A DNA stretch of 64,000 bases from Candidatus Sumerlaeaceae bacterium. Its GTDB lineage: Bacteria; Sumerlaeota; Sumerlaeia; Sumerlaeales; Sumerlaeaceae. The position numbers and the translations under genes are program-made. The DNA lies in NCBI GenBank assembly GCA_026418615.1, contig JAOAAY010000007.1, positions 1-64,000 of the forward strand. Reading direction: 5' to 3'. A model generated the notes under the pieces. That model was given only the letters and a program-made list of their open reading frames with translations. It was not told where the DNA came from and ran no database searches. Shown piece by piece: positions 26,512 through 34,177 of this stretch (positions within the stretch are counted from its first letter, which is position 1; every line of letters starts with the position of its first letter).

Positions 26512-26529
26512 ACCGGATTGGGGAGACGC

Positions 26530-27189
26530 ATGGATAATCAGGAAGACGAGCCGCCAGAGGAAACGCACGACGACGACTCTGATGAGGAGCGCGAGCGTTG
26601 GCAGCACTCGTCGGGCAATAAGCGCCGCGGGCGCAGGATCAGTATTGCCCATGCTGTGGACCTGATTATTGCGGGGCCGGAAATAGCCAGAAAACTCAAT
26701 CAATTAGATTGCCTCATGAGGCGCTTGCCGGCAGTTAAGTCCAAGTTTGAATTGCTCCTTGGTCTGCTGGACGAACTTGGTTTTGACCCTGTGCAATTTG
26801 TGTACGCTAACAAGCGGCTTTCGGCCCTTGCGGACGGACTTGCCGAGTTAGAGCCAGATTTGAATGCTGCTGCGCTTTATGACGACACGCTGGACTTTAC
26901 GATAGCGGGCTCGCCGCTGCGTTCGCTGCGCCGGATGTTGCGCGCCCACGCGCGGAATCTGCCGCGCAAAGTGCCAATCTGTCTGGTGAGTCTGGCCGAC
27001 GGACAACTCCGCATATCGATTCGCACTTGGGCCGTGTCCATACCCGCAAAGTTCTCCACGCCGGGCAATTGTATCGTGCGGCGCAGTTTTGTGGACATCC
27101 TGCTCGACGCGCTCAAAACCGACGAGGTGATCCATTGTCATGTGGAGCCACATTTGTATCGCGTCAACGGTTTTACGCACCAAGATTGA
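26530..27189 (+). CDS. Uncharacterised protein, C-terminal part resembling a sliding-clamp domain
   Basis: I do not recognise this 219-residue product as a named family. The first 40 residues are strongly charged and probably disordered. A helical middle follows (VDLIIAGPEIARKLNQLD to about residue 110). The last third reads like one domain of a DNA polymerase III beta clamp: a strand DGQLRIS, a short strand ending in IPAKF, a glycine turn, then a helix RRSFVDILLDALK and strands VIHCHVEPHLYRVNG. This resemblance is by eye only. The dnaN clamp has three such domains; here there is at most one. GGGGAG precedes the ATG. larE follows on the same strand after 56 bases. Confidence 0.6.
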   Translation: MDNQEDEPPEETHDDDSDEERERWQHSSGNKRRGRRISIAHAVDLIIAGPEIARKLNQLDCLMRRLPAVKSKFELLLGLLDELGFDPVQFVYANKRLSALADGLAELEPDLNAAALYDDTLDFTIAGSPLRSLRRMLRAHARNLPRKVPICLVSLADGQLRISIRTWAVSIPAKFSTPGNCIVRRSFVDILLDALKTDEVIHCHVEPHLYRVNGFTHQD

Positions 27190-27245
27190 CGAGAGTGGCG
27201 GGGAACAAGAGCGCCTTGCGGGCGTATGACTGCTGCGTGGACGGG

Positions 27246-28088
27246 GTGACAGAAACCAAACTCGCGCGACTTCGCGAGGCATTCCGACAGCGTGGACGCG
27301 TGCTCGTGGCATTGTCGGGCGGGGTGGATTCGGCAGTGTGCATGCAGATTGCCCACGAGACGCTCGGCTTTGACAATGCTCTTGGCGTCACGGCACGCAG
27401 CGAGACTTTGACCGAATCGGAATTTGCCGAAACGCGCGCTCTCGCGGCCCGGCAGGGTTGGAACCACTGTGTCATTGAATATTCCGAACTGGAGATTCCA
27501 AACTACGCCGCAAACCCGGTCAACCGCTGCTACTTTTGCAAGCATGAGTTGTTTTCCCGACTCACAGCACTCGCCCGCGAGAGCGGCTATACCTGCGTGG
27601 TGGAGGGGACAAACTTCGATGACCGTGGCGATTACCGCCCGGGAATGGCGGCGGCCAATGAGTTCGGGACTTGGGCTCCGCTGCTGCAGTGCGAGGTCAC
27701 CAAAGCCGAGGTTCGCGAAATGGCCCGGTATTTTGGACTCCCAAACTCGGACAAGCCGTCCGGGGCCTGTCTGTCATCGCGTTTTCCGTACGGCACGCCC
27801 ATCACGCGCGAAGGCTTGAATCAAGTGGCCGCGGCCGAGGAATTCCTCCGCTCGATGGGATTCCGTCAGGTCCGCGTGCGCCACCACGACCGGCTGGCCC
27901 GTATCGAATTGCCCGCATCCGAGATTCCCAACCTTTTTCAGGGCGGAGCCTATGCTCGAGTCGCCGCCCGCCTGCGTGAAATCGGCTATACTTATGTCAC
28001 GCTCGACCTTGCCGGATACCGCACCGGCAGCCTCAACGAAGTTCTCCCGCGTCCGAGCGACGAGGCCGGTCAGGCAAACTCGGCATAG
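27246..28088 (+). CDS. larE: LarE-type ATP-dependent sulfur transferase (PP-loop)
   Basis: The 280-residue protein has the PP-loop SGGVDSA near residue 26 and the LarE hallmark NRCYFCKHELF, followed by DKPSGACLSSRFPYGTPIT. LarE adenylates pyridinium biscarboxylic acid mononucleotide and inserts sulfur on the way to the nickel-pincer cofactor of lactate racemase. In Lactiplantibacillus the sulfur comes from an enzyme cysteine; other LarE proteins use an iron-sulfur cluster bound by three cysteines. Cysteines in CYFC and in ACLSSR are present, so either is possible. The GTG at 27246 gives the usual short leader. No larA, larB or larC is visible. Its 3' end overlaps the converging glycosyltransferase by 19 bases. 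Confidence 0.88.
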   Translation: MTETKLARLREAFRQRGRVLVALSGGVDSAVCMQIAHETLGFDNALGVTARSETLTESEFAETRALAARQGWNHCVIEYSELEIPNYAANPVNRCYFCKHELFSRLTALARESGYTCVVEGTNFDDRGDYRPGMAAANEFGTWAPLLQCEVTKAEVREMARYFGLPNSDKPSGACLSSRFPYGTPITREGLNQVAAAEEFLRSMGFRQVRVRHHDRLARIELPASEIPNLFQGGAYARVAARLREIGYTYVTLDLAGYRTGSLNEVLPRPSDEAGQANSA

Positions 28089-29182
28089 AGTTCCAGCGTC
28101 CGCTCGACAAGCCGTTCGGGCGAAAACTCCTCGGACACCCTTTTGCGGCCTGCCGAGCCCAGCCGCTCGCGCAGAACAGGATCAGATGCACATTTGATCA
28201 ATGCCGATGCCAAGGCGTCATGTGATCCCGGTTCCACCAGAATTCCTGTTTCAGAATCCAAAATCACATCGGGAATTCCACCCGTCCGACTGGCGACAAC
28301 CGGCAGCCCTGCCGCACAGGCTTCCAGCACACTCGTCCCCAGTCCCTCGGAAAGCGACGGTTGCACCGCTATGTCCGCTGCCGAAAGGAGGTCCGGGACA
28401 TCTTCGCGGAATCCTGCGAAGAGGCAGTGTTCCGAAATACAGAGGGTGGCTGCCAACCTTTCGAGATCGCTACGCATCGAGCCGCCGCCTGCCAGCAGGA
28501 ATCGCACCTGCGGATTTGCCGCCAGAATGGTTGGTGCGGCACGGAGCAAAACCTCGTGCCCCTTCTCCGGCCGCAGTCGGCCCACCAGAATCACGACGAT
28601 GTGGTCGTCCTTGAGGGCAAATTCAGCACGCACGCGCCGGCGCGCTTGGATATTGCGCGCAAAACGCTCGGCCTCGGATGCGCTGGGAATGAGTCGGAGA
28701 TTTTCACGGCGAACACCCCGGATGGAGGCGCATTGCTCCACGATGGCCGTCGAGAGGCAAACGATACGCTCAAAGAACCGGCTGTACTGCCAGACATTAA
28801 GCGGATGCTGTGCGACCGGAAACACATTATGTTTGCACCGGATGACGCGAGGCCGGTCAGCCCGCGTTATCGTAGACAAAGCGGCAACCGCCAGCCACGA
28901 ATCGCGTCCGCCGTGTAAATGGAGAATATCAGGTCTGAAGGTTTCCAACAGCCGTCGCAGTCGCATCACATCGCCCAGCGTCGCCGCCCGCAGACCGCCG
29001 CGATAAGAGACCGAATCGTCAATCCTTAAGCCTGCTGCGCGGGCGCGCCGTGCCAGTTCACTGTCGCCCGGGACCGACAACAAGACCTCGTGGCCGGCAG
29101 CGGCGGCGCCGAGGCTCTCCATCAGAATTCGGTTGGACTGTCCGCCCCAACCCCGAAGAAAATTTGTGTGAATGATTTTCAT
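28070..29182 (-). CDS. GT4-family glycosyltransferase
   Basis: This 370-residue GT-B enzyme has the N-terminal glycine loop NFLRGWGGQSNRIL. The donor-site strand is VGRLRPEKGHEVLL, and the E-x7-E motif is in SLSEGLGTSVLEACAAGLPVVAS. LHLHGGRDSW marks the inter-domain acceptor region. It is the last gene of a packed minus-strand operon and overlaps the deacetylase stop by four bases. Together with that deacetylase it probably builds or trims a surface polysaccharide. The sugar donor is not determined. Confidence 0.88.
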   Translation of the reverse strand: MKIIHTNFLRGWGGQSNRILMESLGAAAAGHEVLLSVPGDSELARRARAAGLRIDDSVSYRGGLRAATLGDVMRLRRLLETFRPDILHLHGGRDSWLAVAALSTITRADRPRVIRCKHNVFPVAQHPLNVWQYSRFFERIVCLSTAIVEQCASIRGVRRENLRLIPSASEAERFARNIQARRRVRAEFALKDDHIVVILVGRLRPEKGHEVLLRAAPTILAANPQVRFLLAGGGSMRSDLERLAATLCISEHCLFAGFREDVPDLLSAADIAVQPSLSEGLGTSVLEACAAGLPVVASRTGGIPDVILDSETGILVEPGSHDALASALIKCASDPVLRERLGSAGRKRVSEEFSPERLVERTLELYAEFA

Positions 29183-29922
29183 GCCCGTCCGCGCCAGCGG
29201 CGCCGGTTCTTGATCATGTGTTCAGCGTGATATAACCATGACAGCATATAGCCGAGGCGGGCCGGCGTCGTATCGTTCATGACCATGACCCGGGGCAGGC
29301 GGAACAATTGGTCAGGCCGAACTCGGTTGTCGCGTATCGTACTGACAGCCCCGCTGTAGCCAGACTCGCGGGCGATCCGTTCCACCCGTTCCGAGCAGTT
29401 GCCGTACGGATAGCACAACCACCGCGGAGGCGAGCCAAGGATATCCGCCAAGGCGCTGCGCGATGCGGTCAATTCCGCACGAATGGCCTCGTCATCGAGG
29501 GAGGTCAGGCGCGGATGGGTGGCCGTGTGGCTGCCGATGGTGATTCCCACGGATGCCATGGCCCGGAGTTCGTCCGCCGACAGTGTGTCTGTGTCGTCAT
29601 CAGCGGGTGGCCCCGTGCGGATCCAACCAGTCACGACAAAAACGGTCGCGGTGTAGCCGTGCGCTTGCAGCGCCGGCAGTGCCCGGGTGAAGTTATCGCG
29701 CCATCCGTCGTCAAAGGTAATGCATACCCATCGGCGCGGAAGCGGCCGCAGGCCCGACAGCGCTTCGGCCACAGCATCAAGTCCAACGGCCGCATAACCG
29801 TTGGCAGATAGCCATCGGAGATGGCCGGCAAACGCTTCAGGTGCGACCCACAAGCCGCGGTGAGAGTGGGCATCGTCTGGCGGTTTGCCAATGTGATGAT
29901 AGGTCAGAATTGCCACAAGCAC
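29179..29922 (-). CDS. Polysaccharide deacetylase (NodB/CE4 family)
   Basis: The 247-residue product has the CE4 motifs in order: the catalytic pair in TFDDGW, the zinc-binding SHTATHP, and CYPYG. It would remove N-acetyl groups from an amino-sugar polymer or precursor. No signal peptide is apparent, so it may act on a lipid-linked intermediate in the cytoplasm, although a short hydrophobic start is possible. The GTG start at 29922 abuts the stop of the metallophosphoesterase, and its stop overlaps the glycosyltransferase start, so all three are translationally coupled. Confidence 0.88.
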   Translation of the reverse strand: MLVAILTYHHIGKPPDDAHSHRGLWVAPEAFAGHLRWLSANGYAAVGLDAVAEALSGLRPLPRRWVCITFDDGWRDNFTRALPALQAHGYTATVFVVTGWIRTGPPADDDTDTLSADELRAMASVGITIGSHTATHPRLTSLDDEAIRAELTASRSALADILGSPPRWLCYPYGNCSERVERIARESGYSGAVSTIRDNRVRPDQLFRLPRVMVMNDTTPARLGYMLSWLYHAEHMIKNRRRWRGRA

Positions 29923-30741
29923 TCAGACTCCGGACGCAAAAAAGGCCCGGTCAAAGGTCTCTGTTGTGTCGGCGACCCAACAGGCCGTCGGAGCGTGCCA
30001 CCGGTGGCAGGTAACGGAAAGCATTTCCGAGCCAAACACAAGACACTGAAAGGAATTGGTCCGCATCCCCGGACCGCGCACGCGCCGGTTGGAAAGAGTG
30101 CCTGAGCCAATCAGAAGGAGTGGGCGGGGGAGGCCGGGAAACAAGCGCCGCGCATCCATGAGGCTCGGATAATGGGTATGCCCGTGCAGGACGGCGTGAA
30201 CCCCCCTCGAGGCCCACTTTTCCAAGAGCACGGACGCGTTGGGGAAAGCCCCGGGACGCCGATGGCCTGGCAGATCGTAAAAATGCTGGTGTGTCACAAC
30301 TACCTTCCATGGCGCGGTCACGCGGTCTAACCATTCCATGGACTGTTGCATATCAGCGTCGGAAATCCGGCCCTGCTGGTGACGAAATGGAGTCACCGAG
30401 TTGATCCCGAAAACAGCCGCATCCGGCAATTCAAGTGTTTGGGTTGTCGAAACCCCGATGGCCATCCGGTAATTACGAAAAGGTGCAAGCAGCCGTAACG
30501 CCAAATTATAGAGAGGAACATCGTGATTGCCAGGAATGACAAGTAAAGGTCGTTCCAAGCGCTCCAGCCATCGGCGGGCCGCATGAAATTGGTGCCGTCG
30601 GGCACGCAGCGTCAGGTCGCCCGCGATCACCACGGCGTCCGGGGCGAGGGTCTTGACGGTCGCGACAAACGCCTCAGCACACTCTGGCAAAAAACCGCGG
30701 CCGAAATGGATATCGGAACAATGAACGACGGTTGTCGTCAT
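29923..30741 (-). CDS. Calcineurin-like metallophosphoesterase
   Basis: The 272-residue protein has the full metal-site series of the family: SDIHFG, GDLT, GNHD, THQH and HGHTH. Members cleave phosphomonoesters, phosphodiesters or UDP-sugar derivatives. The length resembles LpxH and cyclic-nucleotide phosphodiesterase relatives, but substrate cannot be assigned. It sits 34 bases after the lipoprotein gene and directly abuts the deacetylase gene. A role in processing a nucleotide- or lipid-linked sugar in this operon is my inference. Confidence 0.87.
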   Translation of the reverse strand: MTTTVVHCSDIHFGRGFLPECAEAFVATVKTLAPDAVVIAGDLTLRARRHQFHAARRWLERLERPLLVIPGNHDVPLYNLALRLLAPFRNYRMAIGVSTTQTLELPDAAVFGINSVTPFRHQQGRISDADMQQSMEWLDRVTAPWKVVVTHQHFYDLPGHRRPGAFPNASVLLEKWASRGVHAVLHGHTHYPSLMDARRLFPGLPRPLLLIGSGTLSNRRVRGPGMRTNSFQCLVFGSEMLSVTCHRWHAPTACWVADTTETFDRAFFASGV

Positions 30742-30775
30742 GAACTGACCCGGCGGCGCGCATGCCGCCACACAA

Positions 30776-31210
30776 TTAGTAGCCGTAGGCGGCGAGGGTT
30801 TCCCGCACGCGGTTTAAGTCGAGCCTCATCCAAACGGTAACTCGACCGCAGGCTGGATCCACCTGCCAATCCGCAACCTCCGCTGTTCGGACAATGTTGA
30901 GAATGTCGGCACGCATGACGGAATTTCGGGCCATAGCGTCACGAACCGTCCCGCCGCCGGCCAGCGGCATGGCACCGACAATTTCCAGCAACTGGCGGCG
31001 CCCGGCAGCCTCAGCCTCATTCTGTGCCACACGCCGCTGGGTGCCGGGCATGGCCACCGGCTTGTAGTAACCAACCGCTGTCACGGTCACACAATCGGGT
31101 GCCGGCCTCCGTCCGCCGGCCGTCGCACATCCCGCCGCCATGGCGGCCACCATGAGGGCAAAGAGACGCCCATACAGACTTGCGGCCAAACCACCCAATC
31201 TGATCTTCAT
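30776..31210 (-). CDS. Small lipoprotein, LPP20-like
   Basis: The 144-residue product has a basic N-terminus, a hydrophobic stretch and a lipobox ending AAGC near residue 28, so it should be lipid-anchored. The rest has the alternation of a long helix (RVAQNEAEAAGRRQLLEIVGA) and strands (ADWQVDP, RVTVWMRLDLNRV) seen in LPP20-type lipoproteins, which are of unknown function. The match is by pattern only. Its start overlaps the stop of the C39-like peptidase by four bases. Confidence 0.75.
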   Translation of the reverse strand: MKIRLGGLAASLYGRLFALMVAAMAAGCATAGGRRPAPDCVTVTAVGYYKPVAMPGTQRRVAQNEAEAAGRRQLLEIVGAMPLAGGGTVRDAMARNSVMRADILNIVRTAEVADWQVDPACGRVTVWMRLDLNRVRETLAAYGY

Positions 31211-32421
31211 TTCGAATCCGATCCTATACGGCTATTCGCGACTTCTGGCCGGAAGATGATGCCAACACCGCCTTTGTCAAACCATACCTTCTGCATATCG
31301 TCTTTGTAGTACAGCACTTCCTCACCTTTAGGTCCGGGATTATAAGGATCGTTCACCACATAATCACCCTCCGGCGTTAAACCGCGAATCAGGACAAGGT
31401 GCCCGGAAGTGTTCTGGTAGTGAGCATTTCGGAGATCTCCCCGACGGAATCGGATGCTCGCCATCACCGGAGTTCCCTCGGCAATCGCGCGCTTCACATC
31501 GTCGTGCGAACGAAATCTCACAACCGTGCCTTTCAGCCCGTAGCGGGTACCAGTCTGGGCCGCGCGTGCCCAGTTGCCGTAAATCCCGGTTTCCGCGTCG
31601 AAGGACTGACTCGCAACAACCGTTGTCGGGATATCATGGCCATGGCTGGCGAGGATCATCGCCAACGAGGTCGGGCAACAAATTTGCCCGGCCAAACTCT
31701 TGTCTTGGACCCACAATTGGCTCCGATACGGCACGGGAAGAACCCGCGCCCATCCGTCTGGAGCCTGTGGTTTAGATGATTGAAAACGCTTGGCTAAGGT
31801 TGCATCTCCCAATGTATTGCTGTAAGTTACTGCAAATCGCTTCAATACTAAACGACGGGTTCCGGACGGACGCACCCGGCTAACGAGTTCGACTTGGTAT
31901 TGAAACCGGCGCGCGGGCTTCCGCAAAACGATATAGTCGATCGCCACGCGCCCCCACTCGCTCGAGCGTTGGGAGTCTGCCGCGCGACGCTTATCAGCCA
32001 GAACGCCAGCCCCGCCGAAATCAAACCACTCCGACCATCGTCCCGTAGTGGCCGCGAAGCGCATGCGCACACGGTAGCCTTGCACCTCTTCATCAATACG
32101 GATGTTCCACGACGGCAAGACCTCGTTGAAATCAAAATCGGCCTTGATAGGTGGCGAGGTATAAACCCCGCGATAGGATGATTTCGCCGCGCTTTTCCGC
32201 CGATCCCGAGGGCGGACGGTTGGGGTGGCCATTAGACGCAGTCCGTTGTCCGTCTCTGACCAAGAAAAGTTGGAACTCTCCCCGGTGAAATCCTCACGGC
32301 CGCGGGTTTCGTACAGGCAATCCACGGCAAGAGGGTGGCCAGTCAGTCGGTTTTGGGCGAACGCATTGGTGGTCATCATGATCCCCGCGGCGAGAAACAC
32401 AGCCGCCGACCAGCGATTCAT
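31207..32421 (-). CDS. Secreted C39-like cysteine peptidase
   Basis: The 404-residue protein begins with a signal peptide (cleavage likely after NAFA). Residues from about 30 to 210 form a beta-rich region of unknown type. The C-terminal part is a papain-like C39_2 domain: catalytic C249 in ICCPTSLAM, H341 in SGHLVLIRG and D358 in VVNDPYNP. C39-type peptidases often cut after double glycine in leader peptides, but free-standing secreted ones process other exported substrates. It overlaps both neighbours by four bases. Its target may be the neighbouring envelope proteins; this is not shown. Confidence 0.83.
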   Translation of the reverse strand: MNRWSAAVFLAAGIMMTTNAFAQNRLTGHPLAVDCLYETRGREDFTGESSNFSWSETDNGLRLMATPTVRPRDRRKSAAKSSYRGVYTSPPIKADFDFNEVLPSWNIRIDEEVQGYRVRMRFAATTGRWSEWFDFGGAGVLADKRRAADSQRSSEWGRVAIDYIVLRKPARRFQYQVELVSRVRPSGTRRLVLKRFAVTYSNTLGDATLAKRFQSSKPQAPDGWARVLPVPYRSQLWVQDKSLAGQICCPTSLAMILASHGHDIPTTVVASQSFDAETGIYGNWARAAQTGTRYGLKGTVVRFRSHDDVKRAIAEGTPVMASIRFRRGDLRNAHYQNTSGHLVLIRGLTPEGDYVVNDPYNPGPKGEEVLYYKDDMQKVWFDKGGVGIIFRPEVANSRIGSDSK

Positions 32422-34088
32422 CGCGCCTTGGGCCTTTGCAGGCGGCGGAGCGCGTTCACAAGCGCGGGATCCCCTTTGTCCTTCTCGATGCGCGCGATCA
32501 GCGTCTCTGCGGTTGCGTTCTGACCCAACTTGATCGCAGCCGCAGCGGCGCACGCCAGCACCCGAACTCTGTCGGAGCGGCTCATGTCCGGGGCCTTGAG
32601 CAGGACCCATTCGTATTCAGCCAAGGTAGCCGTGGCCTTGGCATCGCTCGCCCGCAGTCGCAAGAAGTCTTGCTCTGCCGCCAAAATATCGTTGGCGCGC
32701 TGTCGCGCTGTGCGACGATCGACGGTAGCAATGAGCGAATCTACCAGTTCTAACTCTCCAGAGGTCAGGGTTTCCTCAGCGAGCAGGTCAATGATCGCCT
32801 CGTTGGCCTCGGCCAAATCCCCCTGCCGGACGAGTGCTTCGACAGCCGCGAGGCGCCGGTCTTGCTTGGCGTCGGTCAACACCCGGAAGGCTAATTCAAC
32901 CGGACCGGTGACATCCACGATGTCGGCAAATTCCGAGGCGAGGTCGGAAATGATTTTAAGCGTTTCACCGGCGCCGTCAAAGTCTTTTTTATCCAGTTGT
33001 TCCTGAAAACGGGTGAAACTCCAGTTCAGGATTTCCTCGATGATCTCTGCGCGGCCGCGTTTGACGGTCTCGTTGCCGGGAAATTCGGCCGCCAAGACCT
33101 GCAAGTTTGCGAGGGCTTCGGGGATGTCGCGCGCTTCCGCAAATCTGTTTCGGACGGCATCAAGCCGGCGTTTCACCTCGAGGGAGCGGGCGCGTTCCAG
33201 ATAGGCTCGGAACTCGTCCTTGCCGGGCCCTTCCGGATACACCTGCAGATACTCGGTCACGCGCGTTGCGATGTCAGCATAAGTCGCCCGATCCTCGGCG
33301 AAGTCGTTGAGCAGGGCTTCGAGGCGCTGGCGGAAATAGTGGTTAATGTCTTCGCGAATGGTGGCTGCAACCGCGCTGGTTTGGTCGTCGGGCTCGCGTG
33401 CTTCCAGGTCAGCAAGGGCTGCCAGCGCCGCGGCGTAATCTTCGCGATACTTGAGTTCCTGAATGATTTGAATCCGCTGACGCATTTCCGCCTCGATGGC
33501 GGAGCGTAGCGCTCGAGCGGCTATCGGCACTACTTGCCACCGCGCCGGCGTTGAACCGATACGATTGAGTTCCACCAAGGCCGAGTTGTAGCGTTGCGCC
33601 TCATACGCCTCTTGTGCAGCGCGCAGAAACTCAGCCGTCTCGTCTTTGCGTCGCATGAAGACAATCATGCCCGTCAAAACCAGCGCCAACACCAGTAAGA
33701 TCCCGGAAAGGACCTGCATGTTGCGCACCATCGGGTAACAGGCCTGCACGCTCTCGGCCTTCTGCAGGTAACTATGGGCCTTGTTAAGTTCAGGCTGAAG
33801 CGCGAGGGCGGCTTGCCAGGCCGCCTGAGCCTTTTCAAAATTGTTCAGACGGGCATACAGCGTCCCCAGCACCACATGAGCGCTGACAAACCTGCGGTCG
33901 AGATCGATGGCGTTGTGCAGTTCGTCAATGGCCTCACTGATGCGTCCGCGCTCGGCGTGTTCGAGGCCCTGATTGTAATGATGGCGCGCCTTGTTGACAA
34001 TGAGGCGCAGCATCGAGATGTCGCGATCGCACACATAGCAGCGTTCGCGATCCTCGCGGTTCTCGGTCTGGCAGTACGGGCATTGCAT
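32418..34088 (-). CDS. Membrane protein with zinc ribbon and TPR-like repeats
   Basis: The 556-residue product begins with a zinc ribbon: C3, C6 in CPYC and C17, C20 in CYVC. Three TPR units follow (about 30-110, including YNQGLEHAERGRISEAIDEL). There is one membrane helix at about 123-143, then a long helical, repeat-rich region to the C-terminus. This is a scaffold plan: a cytoplasmic ribbon/TPR head and a large domain across the membrane. Function is unknown. It is the first gene of a six-gene operon, with the C39-like peptidase start overlapping its stop. Confidence 0.75.
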   Translation of the reverse strand: MQCPYCQTENREDRERCYVCDRDISMLRLIVNKARHHYNQGLEHAERGRISEAIDELHNAIDLDRRFVSAHVVLGTLYARLNNFEKAQAAWQAALALQPELNKAHSYLQKAESVQACYPMVRNMQVLSGILLVLALVLTGMIVFMRRKDETAEFLRAAQEAYEAQRYNSALVELNRIGSTPARWQVVPIAARALRSAIEAEMRQRIQIIQELKYREDYAAALAALADLEAREPDDQTSAVAATIREDINHYFRQRLEALLNDFAEDRATYADIATRVTEYLQVYPEGPGKDEFRAYLERARSLEVKRRLDAVRNRFAEARDIPEALANLQVLAAEFPGNETVKRGRAEIIEEILNWSFTRFQEQLDKKDFDGAGETLKIISDLASEFADIVDVTGPVELAFRVLTDAKQDRRLAAVEALVRQGDLAEANEAIIDLLAEETLTSGELELVDSLIATVDRRTARQRANDILAAEQDFLRLRASDAKATATLAEYEWVLLKAPDMSRSDRVRVLACAAAAAIKLGQNATAETLIARIEKDKGDPALVNALRRLQRPKAR

Positions 34089-34177
34089 CGGCTCAATTTA
34101 CGGCAGAAAACGGCGGAGCAGTCGGGTTGGCAAGTCCTAACAAGTTCTGACAGGTCCCGCACGCATGTCGTGAACTG

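Larger units (their letters stand above)
26160..26529. other. Non-coding interval of 370 bases between murC and the next gene
   Basis: No convincing gene occupies this stretch on either strand. It holds a hairpin with a T run reading toward murC (26202-26262), a TTGACA near the right end (26483-26488), and several GC-rich inverted segments that could fold. It might encode a structured RNA on the minus strand, or be a long murC leader. I tested it by eye for tmRNA, RNase P and SRP RNA hallmarks and found none. Confidence 0.4.

Noticed and set aside
22400-26600. CRISPR array near the CARF-HEPN gene
   Set aside because: I looked for regularly spaced repeats of 24-40 bases in the intergenic spaces and saw none; gaps between genes here are too short except 26160-26529, which has no repeats.
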